Assembly: GCF_019656655.1 (NCBI RefSeq)
Contig: NZ_BPMV01000001.1
Location: forward strand, 2,170,001 to 2,234,000
Source: Tsukamurella sp. TY48
Lineage (GTDB): Bacteria; Actinomycetota; Actinomycetes; Mycobacteriales; Mycobacteriaceae
Length of the DNA stretch: 64,000 bases
Direction of reading: 5' to 3'
The notes below the pieces were generated by a model. That model did not search any database, had not been told where the DNA came from, and saw only the letters and a list, made by a program, of their open reading frames with translations. Shown in pieces: positions 16,568 through 25,644 of this stretch (the stretch's first letter is position 1; each line of letters starts with the position of its first letter). Both the position numbers and the translations under genes were made by a program.

Positions 16568-17131
16568 ATGTCCACGGGGCAGCGCATCGGCTACACCCGC
16601 GTCAGCACCGCCGACCAGAACACGGACCGGCAGCTCGACGGAATCCGGCTCGACCGGACCTTCACCGACAAGGCGTCGGGCAAGAACACCAACCGGCCCG
16701 AACTGACCCGCGCCCTCGACTTCATCCGCGAGGGCGACACCCTCGTGGTCCACTCCATGGACCGACTCGCCCGCAACGTCGAAGACCTCCGCCGCGTCGT
16801 GCGCGAGCTGACGAGCCAGGGCGTACGAGTCGAGTTCGTCAAGGAGGCCCTCACCTTCACCGGAGACGACTCCCCGATGAACAACCTGCTGCTGACCATG
16901 CTCGGTGCGGTCGCAGAGTTCGAGCGGGCGTTGATCCTGGAACGTCAACGCGAGGGCATTGCGCTCGCGAAGGCGAAGGGTGCGTACAAGGGGCGGAAGG
17001 CCAAGCTCACCGCAGACCAAGCCGAGGAGCTTCGCCAGCGCCTCGCCTCGGGAGAGTCCGCGACAGCCCTCGCAGCCGAGTACGGCGTCGCCCGCAGCAC
17101 CGTTTACGACTACCGGAAGCAGGCAGCATGA
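16568..17131 (+). CDS. Serine recombinase (resolvase/invertase family)
   Basis: The 187-residue protein has the N-terminal catalytic domain with the nucleophile Ser13 in GYTRVSTADQ, the VHSMDRLARN and EFERALILERQREG motifs, and a C-terminal helix-turn-helix (GESATALAAEYGVARSTVYDY). The length is that of the small Hin/Tn3-resolvase type, not of a large integrase. It probably resolves multimers or inverts DNA rather than integrating the element. It overlaps the next gene (ATGA) and heads the rightward operon. Confidence 0.9.
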   Translation: MSTGQRIGYTRVSTADQNTDRQLDGIRLDRTFTDKASGKNTNRPELTRALDFIREGDTLVVHSMDRLARNVEDLRRVVRELTSQGVRVEFVKEALTFTGDDSPMNNLLLTMLGAVAEFERALILERQREGIALAKAKGAYKGRKAKLTADQAEELRQRLASGESATALAAEYGVARSTVYDYRKQAA

Positions 17132-17988
17132 GCTTGACCAAACCCGTCCGCCGGTTCCTCTGGGTTCTCCTGATCGCGGGCACCGCGGGGTCGGTCGCGG
17201 CGAACATGGCTCACGCGCACCCGGGAATCGGCCCGCGGATCATGGCGGTCGCCGCTCCCGTCGCTCTTCTGGCCTTCACGCACCTGGTCGGTCTGTGGGG
17301 CCGGATTCGCGCGAGCGGAGTGACGTACTGGGCGATCCTCGTGACGGTCGCGCTGATTGCTGCCGGTGCCGCGCGGGTCAGCTTCGCGGCTGTGCGGGAC
17401 CTCGCTGTGTCCTACGGCTATGGGCCACTCGATGCTGCCCTGTTCCCACTGATGCTCGACGGCGGTCTGGCGGTGACGGCGCTGGCGCTGGTGGTCTTGA
17501 GCCGGTTCGATGCGGAGGCCGCGACGGGCGCGGACCAGGCTGTGGACCACCCCGGTGACGAGGCTTCGCGGTCCGCGGTCATGGTCCAACCGGCCCGCGA
17601 GCCGGTCCACGAGCTGGCCCATGCTGCGGTCCAGGCTGCGCCGACTACTCGCGACATCGAGGTGGCCGATACCGCACCTGCCGTCGCCGATGAACCGGTG
17701 CTGGCCCACGCTTGGTCCACGATGGGCCACGCCGTGACCAGCGCAGATGATGACGATGGGCCAGTCAGTGGACCGGCCGATCCAGTGGTGGCCCAGGCGG
17801 CGGACCTCGTGGCCCGTGACGTGGTCCAAGTGGATCAAGCCGTCGTCGAAGAGGTCATCCGCCGGCTCAACGCACGCGAGTCGGTGCGGTCCATCGCAGC
17901 CGCCGATGTGGCTGCGCGAGGCACTGTGACCAAGATCCGCGACGCCCTTCCATCGACCGATGGACCGGCAATCAAGGCTGTGGCATGA
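17128..17988 (+). CDS. DUF2637 membrane protein (SpdB-like)
   Basis: The 286-residue protein has four predicted membrane segments in residues 1-130, matching the DUF2637 proteins of actinomycete plasmids (SpdB2-type spread proteins). A hydrophilic Ala/Val/Asp-rich middle and a C-terminal helix-turn-helix-like segment (RLNARESVRSIAAADVAARGTVTKIRDAL) follow. SpdB proteins help intramycelial plasmid spread with TraB. The DNA of the middle is unusually rich in GGNCC sites. Confidence 0.75.
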   Translation: MSLTKPVRRFLWVLLIAGTAGSVAANMAHAHPGIGPRIMAVAAPVALLAFTHLVGLWGRIRASGVTYWAILVTVALIAAGAARVSFAAVRDLAVSYGYGPLDAALFPLMLDGGLAVTALALVVLSRFDAEAATGADQAVDHPGDEASRSAVMVQPAREPVHELAHAAVQAAPTTRDIEVADTAPAVADEPVLAHAWSTMGHAVTSADDDDGPVSGPADPVVAQAADLVARDVVQVDQAVVEEVIRRLNARESVRSIAAADVAARGTVTKIRDALPSTDGPAIKAVA

Positions 17989-18206
17989 CGCGCCCGCCAC
18001 TCCCGACCGGCAACGTGTACGAGGTCGAGGTCGCCCTGATGATGAAGCTCGGCGAGGCGGTCGAGCTGGCCCACGAACTCGCTCGTGTGTCACCGGATGA
18101 GACTCGCGCGCTCGGGCTGGAGCAGACCATCGACCGGTGGAATCAGGACCTCGCGCGCATGTACTGGCGCACGGTCGGTCCACGCGGCGAGGGGAGCCAC
18201 CGGTGA
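17985..18206 (+). CDS. Small helical protein, first of a tandem pair
   Basis: The 73-residue product shares LPTG near the N-terminus, LMMKLGEAV, and the closing WRTVG with the next gene. The two arose by tandem duplication. The ATG overlaps the upstream stop. Function unknown. Confidence 0.6.
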   Translation: MTRPPLPTGNVYEVEVALMMKLGEAVELAHELARVSPDETRALGLEQTIDRWNQDLARMYWRTVGPRGEGSHR

Positions 18207-18427
18207 CTCGGGAACTGATCCATCCGCTGCCGACTGGCACGGCGCACGCCGCCGAGCGCGACCTGATGATGAAGCTCGGGGAGGCAGTGAACGCGGCGCA
18301 CCACCTTGCCGCGGTTGCGCCCGAGGAGGCTCGGGCGGTCGGTCTGGACGACCTCGTGGACCAATGGGAGCAGCAACTCGGCACCTTCCATTGGCGGACT
18401 GTCGGAGCGACGGCGCGGAACCTATGA
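18203..18427 (+). CDS. Small helical protein, second of a tandem pair
   Basis: The 74-residue product starts at GTG 18203, overlapping the preceding stop (GTGA). It is a paralogue of the previous gene product, with LMMKLGEAV and FHWRTVG conserved and a more divergent N-terminus. Function unknown. Confidence 0.6.
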   Translation: MTRELIHPLPTGTAHAAERDLMMKLGEAVNAAHHLAAVAPEEARAVGLDDLVDQWEQQLGTFHWRTVGATARNL

Positions 18428-18825
18428 GCGGCGAAGAAGCGGTGAGCCACGAGGGCCTCGTGCGACGGATAGAGGCTCTTGAAACACGTGCCCTTCGGGA
18501 GGCTGTGCTCGACCGGGTTACCCAGATCAGCAGCGAGCTGTCCGACCGGCTCAAGCCTTCGGATGGGCTTGTCCGCGAGTACCCGCTGGACAGCGACGGA
18601 TTGATCCGCAGCATGGCCTCGACGCGCGAGGAAGCGGACGTACTGCTCCGCGCCGTGGTCCTGAAGATCGCGCTTATGCGCGCCGCCGAGAACGCGATTG
18701 GTCCGGAGCTGCGCCCGGACCTGGATGACGATGCTCGGTGGCGTGCGACGGGAGAGCTTGCCCAGGCCGTGTGGAGTCCGTTTGCTGCCTTTGTCGACCT
18801 CTATAGCTCCTGGCAGGAGGCGTAA
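18424..18825 (+). CDS. Hypothetical helical protein
   Basis: The 133-residue all-helical product begins with a coiled-coil-like stretch (LVRRIEALETRALREAVLDRV) and has a second helical bundle region. The ATG overlaps the upstream stop (ATGA). No family recognised. Confidence 0.55.
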   Translation: MSGEEAVSHEGLVRRIEALETRALREAVLDRVTQISSELSDRLKPSDGLVREYPLDSDGLIRSMASTREEADVLLRAVVLKIALMRAAENAIGPELRPDLDDDARWRATGELAQAVWSPFAAFVDLYSSWQEA

Positions 18826-19478
18826 TGAATCAGTTCACCTACCGAGTCGAGTGGTCCGCCGACGTGGGCGAGTGGATTGCGACCTGCGACCAGATCCACG
18901 GGCTGTCAGCCCTCGGCGGGACGCCGTCGGAAGCCGTCAGCGACATCGTGGACCGCGTGGCCGAGATCGCACGCCGCGGCCAGCAGTGGTTCTGGACCAA
19001 GGAGTGGCAAGCGGGCGAGCGGGAGGTCGACGAGCACATCGCGCGAGGCGAGGTAACCACTTTCGCGTCCGGTGAGGAGTTCATCGAGCACCTGGATGAG
19101 GCGGTGAGCGAGGGGACCGACGCCGACATCCACCGCACGGTGCTTACGGATGCCGCGGTCGATTGGGTCAAGTCGGATTCCTTCGTCGCCGGCACCTCGA
19201 CGATCTACCTCGTCGCTCTTCCGGTCCACCTGAACCCGGGCTACGACGTGGTTCCTGACCTGAACCGGGGGTACTTCCTGGACCCGCACGAGGCGGCCAT
19301 CGAGGCGCGCAAGCGTCTGGAGTTCCAGGTGGTGAACGGGCCCGTCGAGCACCGGCACAACTTCGCGGTGTCGGGCGCGCAGGTGATCCCAGTGAGCCCG
19401 AACGGTTTCCCATCGGGCCTACCGTTGAAGCCTTGGTCGGTCCGCGTGGCAAGGAAGGGGACCGACGGTGATCGATGA
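18825..19478 (+). CDS. HicB-like / ribbon-helix-helix-like antitoxin-type protein
   Basis: The 217-residue product has an N-terminal HicB-like half (YRVEWSADVGEWIATCDQI, then GGTPSEAVSDIVDRV). Next comes a segment typical of small antitoxins (WQAGEREVDEHIARG, then GEEFIEHLDE). A further 100 residues contain an aspartate/proline-rich domain I do not recognise. No adjacent toxin is apparent. It may be a regulator. The 3' end overlaps the next gene by 11 bases. Confidence 0.5.
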   Translation: MNQFTYRVEWSADVGEWIATCDQIHGLSALGGTPSEAVSDIVDRVAEIARRGQQWFWTKEWQAGEREVDEHIARGEVTTFASGEEFIEHLDEAVSEGTDADIHRTVLTDAAVDWVKSDSFVAGTSTIYLVALPVHLNPGYDVVPDLNRGYFLDPHEAAIEARKRLEFQVVNGPVEHRHNFAVSGAQVIPVSPNGFPSGLPLKPWSVRVARKGTDGDR

Positions 19479-19752
19479 CCCAGCAGAGCTGTATGACGGC
19501 GTCGTGAATCTGCTCGATGGAGTGACCCAGGTCCGGCGGCAGCTCGCGGTGCTTCGGCACCGCTATGGCGCGCTTGATGTCGACCGGCTCGGCGTGGACG
19601 AACTCGGGCCGGCGGTGTCGGTCCCCTCGCTTCTGACGGGGGTGCACCGGGGACTGGAGTGTGTCGACGAGGCGCTCCGGACCGTCGATGACGCCGTGCA
19701 CCGCGCGATGGGGCACACGACGCGGCTCAGGACGAACGGGGACCGACAATGA
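19468..19752 (+). CDS. Small hypothetical protein
   Basis: The 94-residue helical product starts at GTG 19468, with AAGGAAGGGG as ribosome binding site. That site is merged with one copy of the element's 10-mer (GGGGACCGAC, 19457-19466). No family recognised. Confidence 0.55.
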   Translation: MIDDPAELYDGVVNLLDGVTQVRRQLAVLRHRYGALDVDRLGVDELGPAVSVPSLLTGVHRGLECVDEALRTVDDAVHRAMGHTTRLRTNGDRQ

Positions 19753-20234
19753 CAGAGGACATCTGGATCATCGAAGTGCCCGCCATCGACAGGCTCCGGG
19801 AGTGGGAGACCGCGCGCGGCGCTGGATACTTCGCTGATCCAGCCGAAGCTGCGGCAGCAGCAGAACGGTGCATGCTGGAGGGCATCCGCCTCTGCGTGCG
19901 CGTCGACCCGGATCGTATCGTCCTTGCGGACGATGCTGGCTGCATCCGAGGCATCGACCAGGCGCACGAGATCGCGCGGATGGGTGCGAACGTGATCCAC
20001 CTGCGGCCCTCGGGCTCACCACCTCCGGAACCGCCGCGGCACGTCGAGGTGCCTGGTGGACCCGAGATGGCTCTCCTGACAGCACAGCGTGCCGCCGCCG
20101 ACTTCGAGCTGTCGGGTGGTAGCGCCGCGGCTCGCCGCGAAGCCGCGAAGCTCACTGTCGAGCTGGACCGCCAGCAAGGCAAGGAGCCGGAGCCGTGGGT
20201 CCTCGCTGTCGCCGAAGGTCGACTACCTGCCTGA
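19749..20234 (+). CDS. Hypothetical protein
   Basis: The 161-residue soluble product begins IWIIEVPAID and has a Cys-containing central region and a C-terminal helical tail. The ATG overlaps the preceding stop (ATGA), and another copy of GGGGACCGAC lies immediately upstream (19738-19747), partly acting as the ribosome binding site. Function unknown. Confidence 0.55.
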   Translation: MTEDIWIIEVPAIDRLREWETARGAGYFADPAEAAAAAERCMLEGIRLCVRVDPDRIVLADDAGCIRGIDQAHEIARMGANVIHLRPSGSPPPEPPRHVEVPGGPEMALLTAQRAAADFELSGGSAAARREAAKLTVELDRQQGKEPEPWVLAVAEGRLPA

Positions 20235-20253
20235 TCCCTACCGAAGGACTGAA

Positions 20254-20841
20254 ATGGACAAGAAGCCGCTGATCATCGGTGGTGTTGCCGTGGCGCTGGT
20301 AGCCGGTATCGCTCTGGTTCAGACGGCGACCGACAAGCCCGCTCCGGCACCACGTGCGGCGGTGTCGATCCCCACGACGACGCCCGTGTGGACCCCGAGC
20401 ACCCCGACGACGACCATCACCACGACCACGCGGACCAGCTCGGCGGCAGCGAGCACCACGGTGTCCGGGCGCGCTGAGACCAAGGCCCTGTGCACCCAGG
20501 TTCTGGCCGCTGTCAACCGCCGGTCCCCGGCGACCGACGCTCTCAACGACCACGTTCGCGCCGAAGGGTGGACGTGGAACTCGGTGAAGCCCATCGCCTC
20601 CGCCGCGGCTTCCGCGCTCGACGGGGAGTCGACCACGGTCATCGACCTGGCACGTCGCAGCGGTGCGCCCAGCGAGGTGACCAGCGCCGCACGGGACTAC
20701 GGTGACGCGGTCGGCGACTGGGCAGAGTCGATCCGCGGCGACCTGGCGGCCAGGAGCACCGAGGGTTTCACGAGGACGAACGCGCTCAAGCCGCACGTCC
20801 GCGAGCTGGCGCAGGAGTTGGACAACCAGTGCAAGACGTAA
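20254..20841 (+). CDS. Membrane-anchored secreted protein
   Basis: The 195-residue product has one N-terminal hydrophobic segment (LIIGGVAVALVAGIALVQ), a long Thr/Ser/Pro linker (45-70), and a helical extracytoplasmic domain with two cysteines (ALCTQ near residue 80 and DNQCKT at the end), likely disulfide-linked. This architecture recurs among mycobacterial envelope accessory proteins. It is the last gene of the rightward operon begun at 16568. Confidence 0.6.
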   Translation: MDKKPLIIGGVAVALVAGIALVQTATDKPAPAPRAAVSIPTTTPVWTPSTPTTTITTTTRTSSAAASTTVSGRAETKALCTQVLAAVNRRSPATDALNDHVRAEGWTWNSVKPIASAAASALDGESTTVIDLARRSGAPSEVTSAARDYGDAVGDWAESIRGDLAARSTEGFTRTNALKPHVRELAQELDNQCKT

Positions 20842-20880
20842 CGTGTCACAGAGCCTCAGCCGAAGGCCCACTGTATGGGC

Positions 20881-21918
20881 TCAAGCTGTAGCCGCGTTAG
20901 TCGCCTGAGACTTGTTCGCCAATGCTCGTTCGGCGCGCGTGGTGGCGGCGCTTTGTATGAACGCGGCTTCGCGAAGGCGGCGAGCCGGGGTGCTTGTTGC
21001 GATGGTCGCTGCCGATCCTGCTGACCTGTAGAGGGTCGTTGCGGCGTCCATTGTGTGCGATAAGAGCGCGGCGCGCGTTGAGGTCATTTCGTCGAGGTTC
21101 GCGGTTGTGCTGGCGATCTGGTCGAGGCGGTTGCGTAAGCGCGTACGGGTGTCGGCGACGGTGCCGGCTGCGATCGGATCATGCGCTGACAGGTCGCTGG
21201 CGATGCCGGCGAGCAGGCCGAGGGCGAGAGTGGCGTTGGACCGGGCTGCGGCGACCGGGGTGGTTCGGGCTTGATCGGCAGGGATCGTAGACATGATCTG
21301 CCTGGTCGGGATGTGCCAGCCGGGCTGGTCAATCTCGATGGCGACGGTGCTGGAGGCGTTCGCGGCGATGAGTGGAAGTTCCGTGACTGAGCTGGTGAGA
21401 TCTCGGGGATTCGGGATGGCGACCGCGTGGACGACCTCACTGTTCGGCTCATAGGCCCAGGCGATGAGGAGGCCGATCCAGGGCCACGAGGTGACGAAAC
21501 GGGCTTCGCCTGTTATCAGGAGGTCACCGTTGGAGGTGCGGCTTGCTCGGAGTGAACCTCCGTGGCTGGGTAGGCCTGCATAGGTGATCCCTGCGAGCAC
21601 TTCGCCAGAGAGTAGCTGTGGTAGCCATTGTTCGCGAATGTCCCTGGGCGCGCGCATGACTCGTAAAATGGCGCCTTGGTGCTGAGCCCAAACGAATCCG
21701 GTACTGAGACAGCTTGCGACGAGGGTCTCGCCGACGTCGAAGATGAGTGGCAGTGGTGCATCGGCTGCGACAACTGCGAACAGTCCGGCGTCACGGAGGG
21801 CTGCGAGGTGACCGGGCGGCAGCGTTTTAGACTGGTCGATGACAGATGCATGCGGGCGAAGGATGTGCTCGGCGACATGCGCACTTGCCTCGAGGATCTC
21901 TGCGGAGCTACTCGTCAC
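20881..21918 (-). CDS. Acyl-CoA dehydrogenase-like flavoprotein
   Basis: The 345-residue product has the three-part fold of the family: a helical N-domain (VAEHILRPHASVIDQSKTLP, then LRDAGLFAVVA), a middle beta region (AGITYAGLPSHGG, SRTSNGDLLITGEARFVTSW), and a helical C-domain. It is closer to the short SfnB/DszC-type group than to true fatty-acid enzymes; the substrate is unknown. It converges on the operon to its left and is divergent from the 21972 gene. It appears to be cargo. Confidence 0.7.
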   Translation of the reverse strand: MTSSSAEILEASAHVAEHILRPHASVIDQSKTLPPGHLAALRDAGLFAVVAADAPLPLIFDVGETLVASCLSTGFVWAQHQGAILRVMRAPRDIREQWLPQLLSGEVLAGITYAGLPSHGGSLRASRTSNGDLLITGEARFVTSWPWIGLLIAWAYEPNSEVVHAVAIPNPRDLTSSVTELPLIAANASSTVAIEIDQPGWHIPTRQIMSTIPADQARTTPVAAARSNATLALGLLAGIASDLSAHDPIAAGTVADTRTRLRNRLDQIASTTANLDEMTSTRAALLSHTMDAATTLYRSAGSAATIATSTPARRLREAAFIQSAATTRAERALANKSQATNAATA

Positions 21919-21971
21919 GTGCTAAATCTACCGGGTAGTGGAGGGCGACGGTCGGGAAGGACGCAGTAGCT

Positions 21972-22985
21972 ATGGGGGTAACCGACACACGAGTCTGGAC
22001 CATCGCGCGGGCTATGGATGGCACCCTGCGGGTCTTAGCGGTTGGAGAGCGACGCGCCACAGGGGGAAGGCTTGCAAACGCCGCGAGGATACGGGGGGCG
22101 GTCTTTCGTGACGTCGAGCGTGCGGCTTTCGAAGTCCTGGAGACGGGGCAGAAGATTGTGGTCGGGGATGCAGTTGGGCATCCCGTTCGGCATCCAACGA
22201 CGGCGGGCGCGGTCGCTGCTGTAGTCGGTTTCGACGCGACATCCGTCGAACGCTGTGCGGCGGACCTCGCGACCTGGCTGTGGGTTCCCTCAGTCGAGTC
22301 GGGGCCCCCGCGCTTGCATCTGTCATTGGCGGCGATGAATCTGCTTGGTGTAGACGAGGACTACCGCGACCGATCAATGCATGGGCCGGCGGACTTCTTC
22401 ACTCGGGTTCCTTCGCTTGGACTGGCAATCAAGCATGTTGACTGGATCACAAGCCCGCTGGTGCCCGAGAGCGCGGACCAAGTGGTGAGGTCGGCTGACC
22501 TGGGTGTCGTGCGGGACGGGGGAGCCGTGGTCGGCGTCGAGTCAATCGAGGTCCGGCTACCGTCCGCTGAGATTCTCGGCATCGGGTGGGAGGTGTCCAC
22601 CCCGAGTGAATCAGCCCTGGCAGACGCAATTCTGGCAGATGTCAATGCCCGCGCGAGCGGGACGCACATCGCTCTGCTGGACCTGCGATTCCCAGCAGCG
22701 CCGTATGTTCTTCGGTGGCTCGGCGGCCCGCCCGAGGGCATCGGGCATGGCTTCAGTACTGGTCAGAACAGCGGCATACACCCGGATGACCGTCCGGCCA
22801 TAACGGCGGCGATAATCGCTGCCGCCACCATGCCTCGGAACGAGCCTGTTCCAGTTGCCGCACGGATTCGAGCGCTGGCGGGCGGCTGGATTCGGATGCG
22901 CGCGGCGGCGTGGTTCGTCGACCACACGGTTGCCCCGGGAGTCGTCGCAGTCCAGGTGACCCACACAAGTTGCGACAGCGTCTAG
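21972..22985 (+). CDS. PAS/GAF-like domain protein
   Basis: The 337-residue product has an N-terminal region similar to mycobacterial sensor-like proteins (RVWTIARAMDGTLRVLAVG, then RGAVFRDVERAAFEVLE). A GAF-like part follows (VVGFDATSVERCAADLATWLW), and the C-terminal part fits a PAS fold, with GIHPDDRPAITAAI before the last strands. No kinase or DNA-binding domain follows. It is likely a sensor or ligand-binding protein; the ligand cannot be read. Confidence 0.55.
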   Translation: MGVTDTRVWTIARAMDGTLRVLAVGERRATGGRLANAARIRGAVFRDVERAAFEVLETGQKIVVGDAVGHPVRHPTTAGAVAAVVGFDATSVERCAADLATWLWVPSVESGPPRLHLSLAAMNLLGVDEDYRDRSMHGPADFFTRVPSLGLAIKHVDWITSPLVPESADQVVRSADLGVVRDGGAVVGVESIEVRLPSAEILGIGWEVSTPSESALADAILADVNARASGTHIALLDLRFPAAPYVLRWLGGPPEGIGHGFSTGQNSGIHPDDRPAITAAIIAAATMPRNEPVPVAARIRALAGGWIRMRAAAWFVDHTVAPGVVAVQVTHTSCDSV

Positions 22986-23236
22986 GTTCGGCTAGCGTAC
23001 GAAACCAGTTCGAGGCTTCACCCCTGTGAATTCGACCCAACGATCGGTTCACCCGAAGCTCTCGGATCTCCGCAGAATCGACATTGCGTCGATTGCTTCG
23101 TCGGCCTCCCTTTGGATCGCTCGGCCCGCGGCGGCGTTCATAGCGCCTTCTTAAGCGTTTCGGTTTGCTTCTACACGGCGATCCGACCGCTTACGTGCCG
23201 TATGCCCAAGTCCATGCATCCAGGAGTCCGCCCGCA
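22986..23236. other. Intergenic region
   Basis: I see no convincing gene or hairpin terminator in this stretch. It probably holds the promoter of the rightward porin cluster. Confidence 0.35.
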
Positions 23237-24013
23237 ATGCATCCTCGTCCTTCGCTGAGATCTCTCGTTCTGACACTGGCGATTACGGCCACCGTCATGG
23301 GAGTCGGTAGCGCTTCGGTAAACGCTGACCCCGCTCCTAAGCCCACGAGCAGCGACATCGTGCGGACGAAGAGCACGCCCGACGGATTCAAAATCATCAT
23401 CAAGCTTGAGAAGAACAAGCTCGACGCGGTGCCCCCGCTCGACTCCAGCCCGTTCTCACGGGAGGCGTTCCTGGCGGGAGACAACACCGTGAAGATCGAA
23501 GGCCCCCGCGGTGGCAAGCTGCTCGGCGCATCCTTCGAAACTGGCTACCAGATTGGCTACCCGGCCAAGGTCGGCGCGGACGGTGGAGCAACAGTCACCC
23601 TCACGACCCCCGACCTTTCGGTTAACGGCGGAGTCAACACCGGTGTAAATGCTTCTGTTACGCCCTCGATTCAAGGCCAGGGCGGCGTCAGTGGAGGGCA
23701 GCCGTCGGGGTCCGTGAGCGGTGGTGTCACAGGCACAGTCGGCGGAAATGCAGGCGCGAATGTCGGTGCGCAGAGCAAGATCATCCCGAGTCAGACCGCG
23801 ACGTTCAAGATTGAGCATGGTGGGATCACTGAGGTGCCCATCGGCAAGATCGCCATGACCTCAGACTTCGCCTACCTCAGCCTGAGCGGTGTGCATCTGT
23901 CCGCCAGCGGCGCGGCTGGGCAAATGACAGTCCGCACATTCACGCGCGTGATCATGCGTACAGAGCTGGGCTCGACTCAGTTCGTCGCTTACGGTCCCGC
24001 CACTCGCCTGTAG
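23237..24013 (+). CDS. MspA-family porin
   Basis: The 258-residue protein has a signal peptide (up to about residue 27, SVNA) and the MspA fold: GFKIIIKLEKNKLDAVPPLD near the start, AFLAGDNTVKIEGPRG, then FETGYQIGYPAKVG, and a C-terminal ITEVPIGKIAM ... VRTFTRVIM ... FVAYG. A Gly/Val/Asn-rich insertion (140-190) replaces the usual constriction loop region, which is longer than in MspA. Porins of this family form goblet-shaped pores across the mycomembrane. The ATG at 23237 begins the signal peptide. Confidence 0.88.
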   Translation: MHPRPSLRSLVLTLAITATVMGVGSASVNADPAPKPTSSDIVRTKSTPDGFKIIIKLEKNKLDAVPPLDSSPFSREAFLAGDNTVKIEGPRGGKLLGASFETGYQIGYPAKVGADGGATVTLTTPDLSVNGGVNTGVNASVTPSIQGQGGVSGGQPSGSVSGGVTGTVGGNAGANVGAQSKIIPSQTATFKIEHGGITEVPIGKIAMTSDFAYLSLSGVHLSASGAAGQMTVRTFTRVIMRTELGSTQFVAYGPATRL

Positions 24014-24022
24014 GAGATCGCG

Positions 24023-25609
24023 GTGTCTCAGATCAAGAGAATCCTATCGGCGTTCGTCCTCGCAGTGCTCGTCGTCACGGGCGTAAACCTGCAGGTTGGC
24101 ACGGGTGTCGCGAACGCCGATTGCCAGGGCGACTGGGCCGCATACTGGCGGCAGAATTCGCCCGGTACACCTGTCCCGCCGATGCCGCCGCAATGGTGCC
24201 AGACGCAGCAGCCGACGCAGCCCACACAGACGCCTTTGCCGACAGCCGCGCCGACGAATACCGCGATCCCGTCGCCCGTATCGCCGACGCCCGAGCCCAC
24301 GACTGCGCCCCCAAGCCCTACAACTGCGCCCCAGCAGTCGGGCAACGGTGCAGGATCCGTGCCCACCGCTGCAAATCCTCCTGAGACGACGCAGCCATTC
24401 CGCCTCCCAGGTGACACGACCGCGCCTCCAACGACGCAGCCTCCAACGACGGCACAGCCGACACAGTCCTCGGCCCGGGCATCTGTGCCCCAGTCTGTCC
24501 CTGCCACGACGCCCGCGAAGGCGCAGCGTGAGATGACGGACGCGCAGAAGAAGAAGAAGGAAGAGGCGAACTGCAAGCCTAATCCCTGGTTCGACCTAAT
24601 CGACGTCAAGGCGGATCCGATTAGACCTGGGCATCCCGACTATGCGAAGTGGAAGGATTTTGAGAGCAAGGTTCGGCAGCAGCCAAACTATAAGGCGAAG
24701 AAGAAGGAGCTTGCACCGGGCGAAGAGCCTGATCACATTCTCGCGGCACGCGCGTTGTGGGAGCTCCCTAACTTCAAGAATCTACCTCTCAAGTCGCAGT
24801 TGGAGATCGCCGACGATCCGGCGAACCTGCGCCCATTGAACGGCTCGATCAACGGTTCGAAGGGAGGGCACCCCGCTAGTCAGTACGGCCAGACTTGGTT
24901 TCCCCGCCCTCGTGTGGACGACAAGATCACGCCCGAGGAACTGGCCGCAATGTGTGAGGCGGAGGAAGAGGCAACCCCTGTCATCATGTTCCTGATCTCT
25001 CAGAAGCTGGCAGAGAATCCGACATCGGCTGGCGCGGGGGAGGGCACAGGAGAAGGCGAAGGCAGCGGTTCAGACACGTCAGCTTCGACTTCGGGCTCGG
25101 ACTCGGGTAGCACGGCCACGCCGACTTTGACTTCGGTCCCGACGCCCACGGAGGTTCCCTACACGCCTCCTCAGACTGTCACCCAGCCGCCTGGCACTCC
25201 TGAGTACCCGACGGGAACTCCCGCGCAGCCGCCGGCGACGGAGAACCCGCCTGCGGCTCCTCCGAAGCCGACCCAGACGGAGAAGCCTGCTGAGGTGCCT
25301 GCTCCGACTACGCAGGCTGCTCCTGAGCCGGCGAAGGGCGGTTGGTGGAGCAGAAACTGGAAGAAGGTCGCCGTCGGTGTTGGAGTCGGCGTGTTGGTCG
25401 CTGGCGGTGTGGCGTGCGTTGTCGCAACTGCTGGAATCTGCGCCGCCGTGGGCGCGGGCGCGGCGGGTGCGGGCGGCGCCGCAGCGGCAGGCGGTGGAGC
25501 TGCGGCCGCTGGCGGAGCTGCAGCCGCTGGCGGAGCTGCAGCACCTGCTGCTGTAGGGGCAGGCGCCGCCGCAGTCGGGGTTGCCGCAGATTATGCCCTC
25601 GCGGGCTGA
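24023..25609 (+). CDS. Secreted protein with HNH-like nuclease domain and C-terminal membrane-active segment
   Basis: The 528-residue product starts at GTG 24023 (GGAG site) with a signal peptide. Pro/Thr-rich linkers (60-180) follow. A domain around residues 190-290 contains DHILAARALWELP (Asp-His near 237) and NLRPLNGSINGSKGG, the pattern of HNH-fold nucleases in polymorphic toxins. A second Pro/Thr linker leads to a C-terminal helix (WKKVAVGVGVGVLVAGG) and a Gly/Ala-rich tail. It lies 9 bases after the porin gene. Toxin function is inferred. Confidence 0.65.
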   Translation: MSQIKRILSAFVLAVLVVTGVNLQVGTGVANADCQGDWAAYWRQNSPGTPVPPMPPQWCQTQQPTQPTQTPLPTAAPTNTAIPSPVSPTPEPTTAPPSPTTAPQQSGNGAGSVPTAANPPETTQPFRLPGDTTAPPTTQPPTTAQPTQSSARASVPQSVPATTPAKAQREMTDAQKKKKEEANCKPNPWFDLIDVKADPIRPGHPDYAKWKDFESKVRQQPNYKAKKKELAPGEEPDHILAARALWELPNFKNLPLKSQLEIADDPANLRPLNGSINGSKGGHPASQYGQTWFPRPRVDDKITPEELAAMCEAEEEATPVIMFLISQKLAENPTSAGAGEGTGEGEGSGSDTSASTSGSDSGSTATPTLTSVPTPTEVPYTPPQTVTQPPGTPEYPTGTPAQPPATENPPAAPPKPTQTEKPAEVPAPTTQAAPEPAKGGWWSRNWKKVAVGVGVGVLVAGGVACVVATAGICAAVGAGAAGAGGAAAAGGGAAAAGGAAAAGGAAAPAAVGAGAAAVGVAADYALAG

Positions 25610-25644
25610 GCCTGATTGTCGTTCGAAGCTAGGAGATATGAGCC

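Noticed and set aside
16568-17131. Element integrase
   Set aside because: At 187 residues it is a small resolvase/invertase-type recombinase; integration at a tRNA normally needs a tyrosine or large serine integrase.
24023-25609. Possible collagen-like or PE/PPE protein
   Set aside because: The Pro/Thr and Gly/Ala stretches are linkers and a tail; the signal peptide and HNH-like domain give a better explanation.
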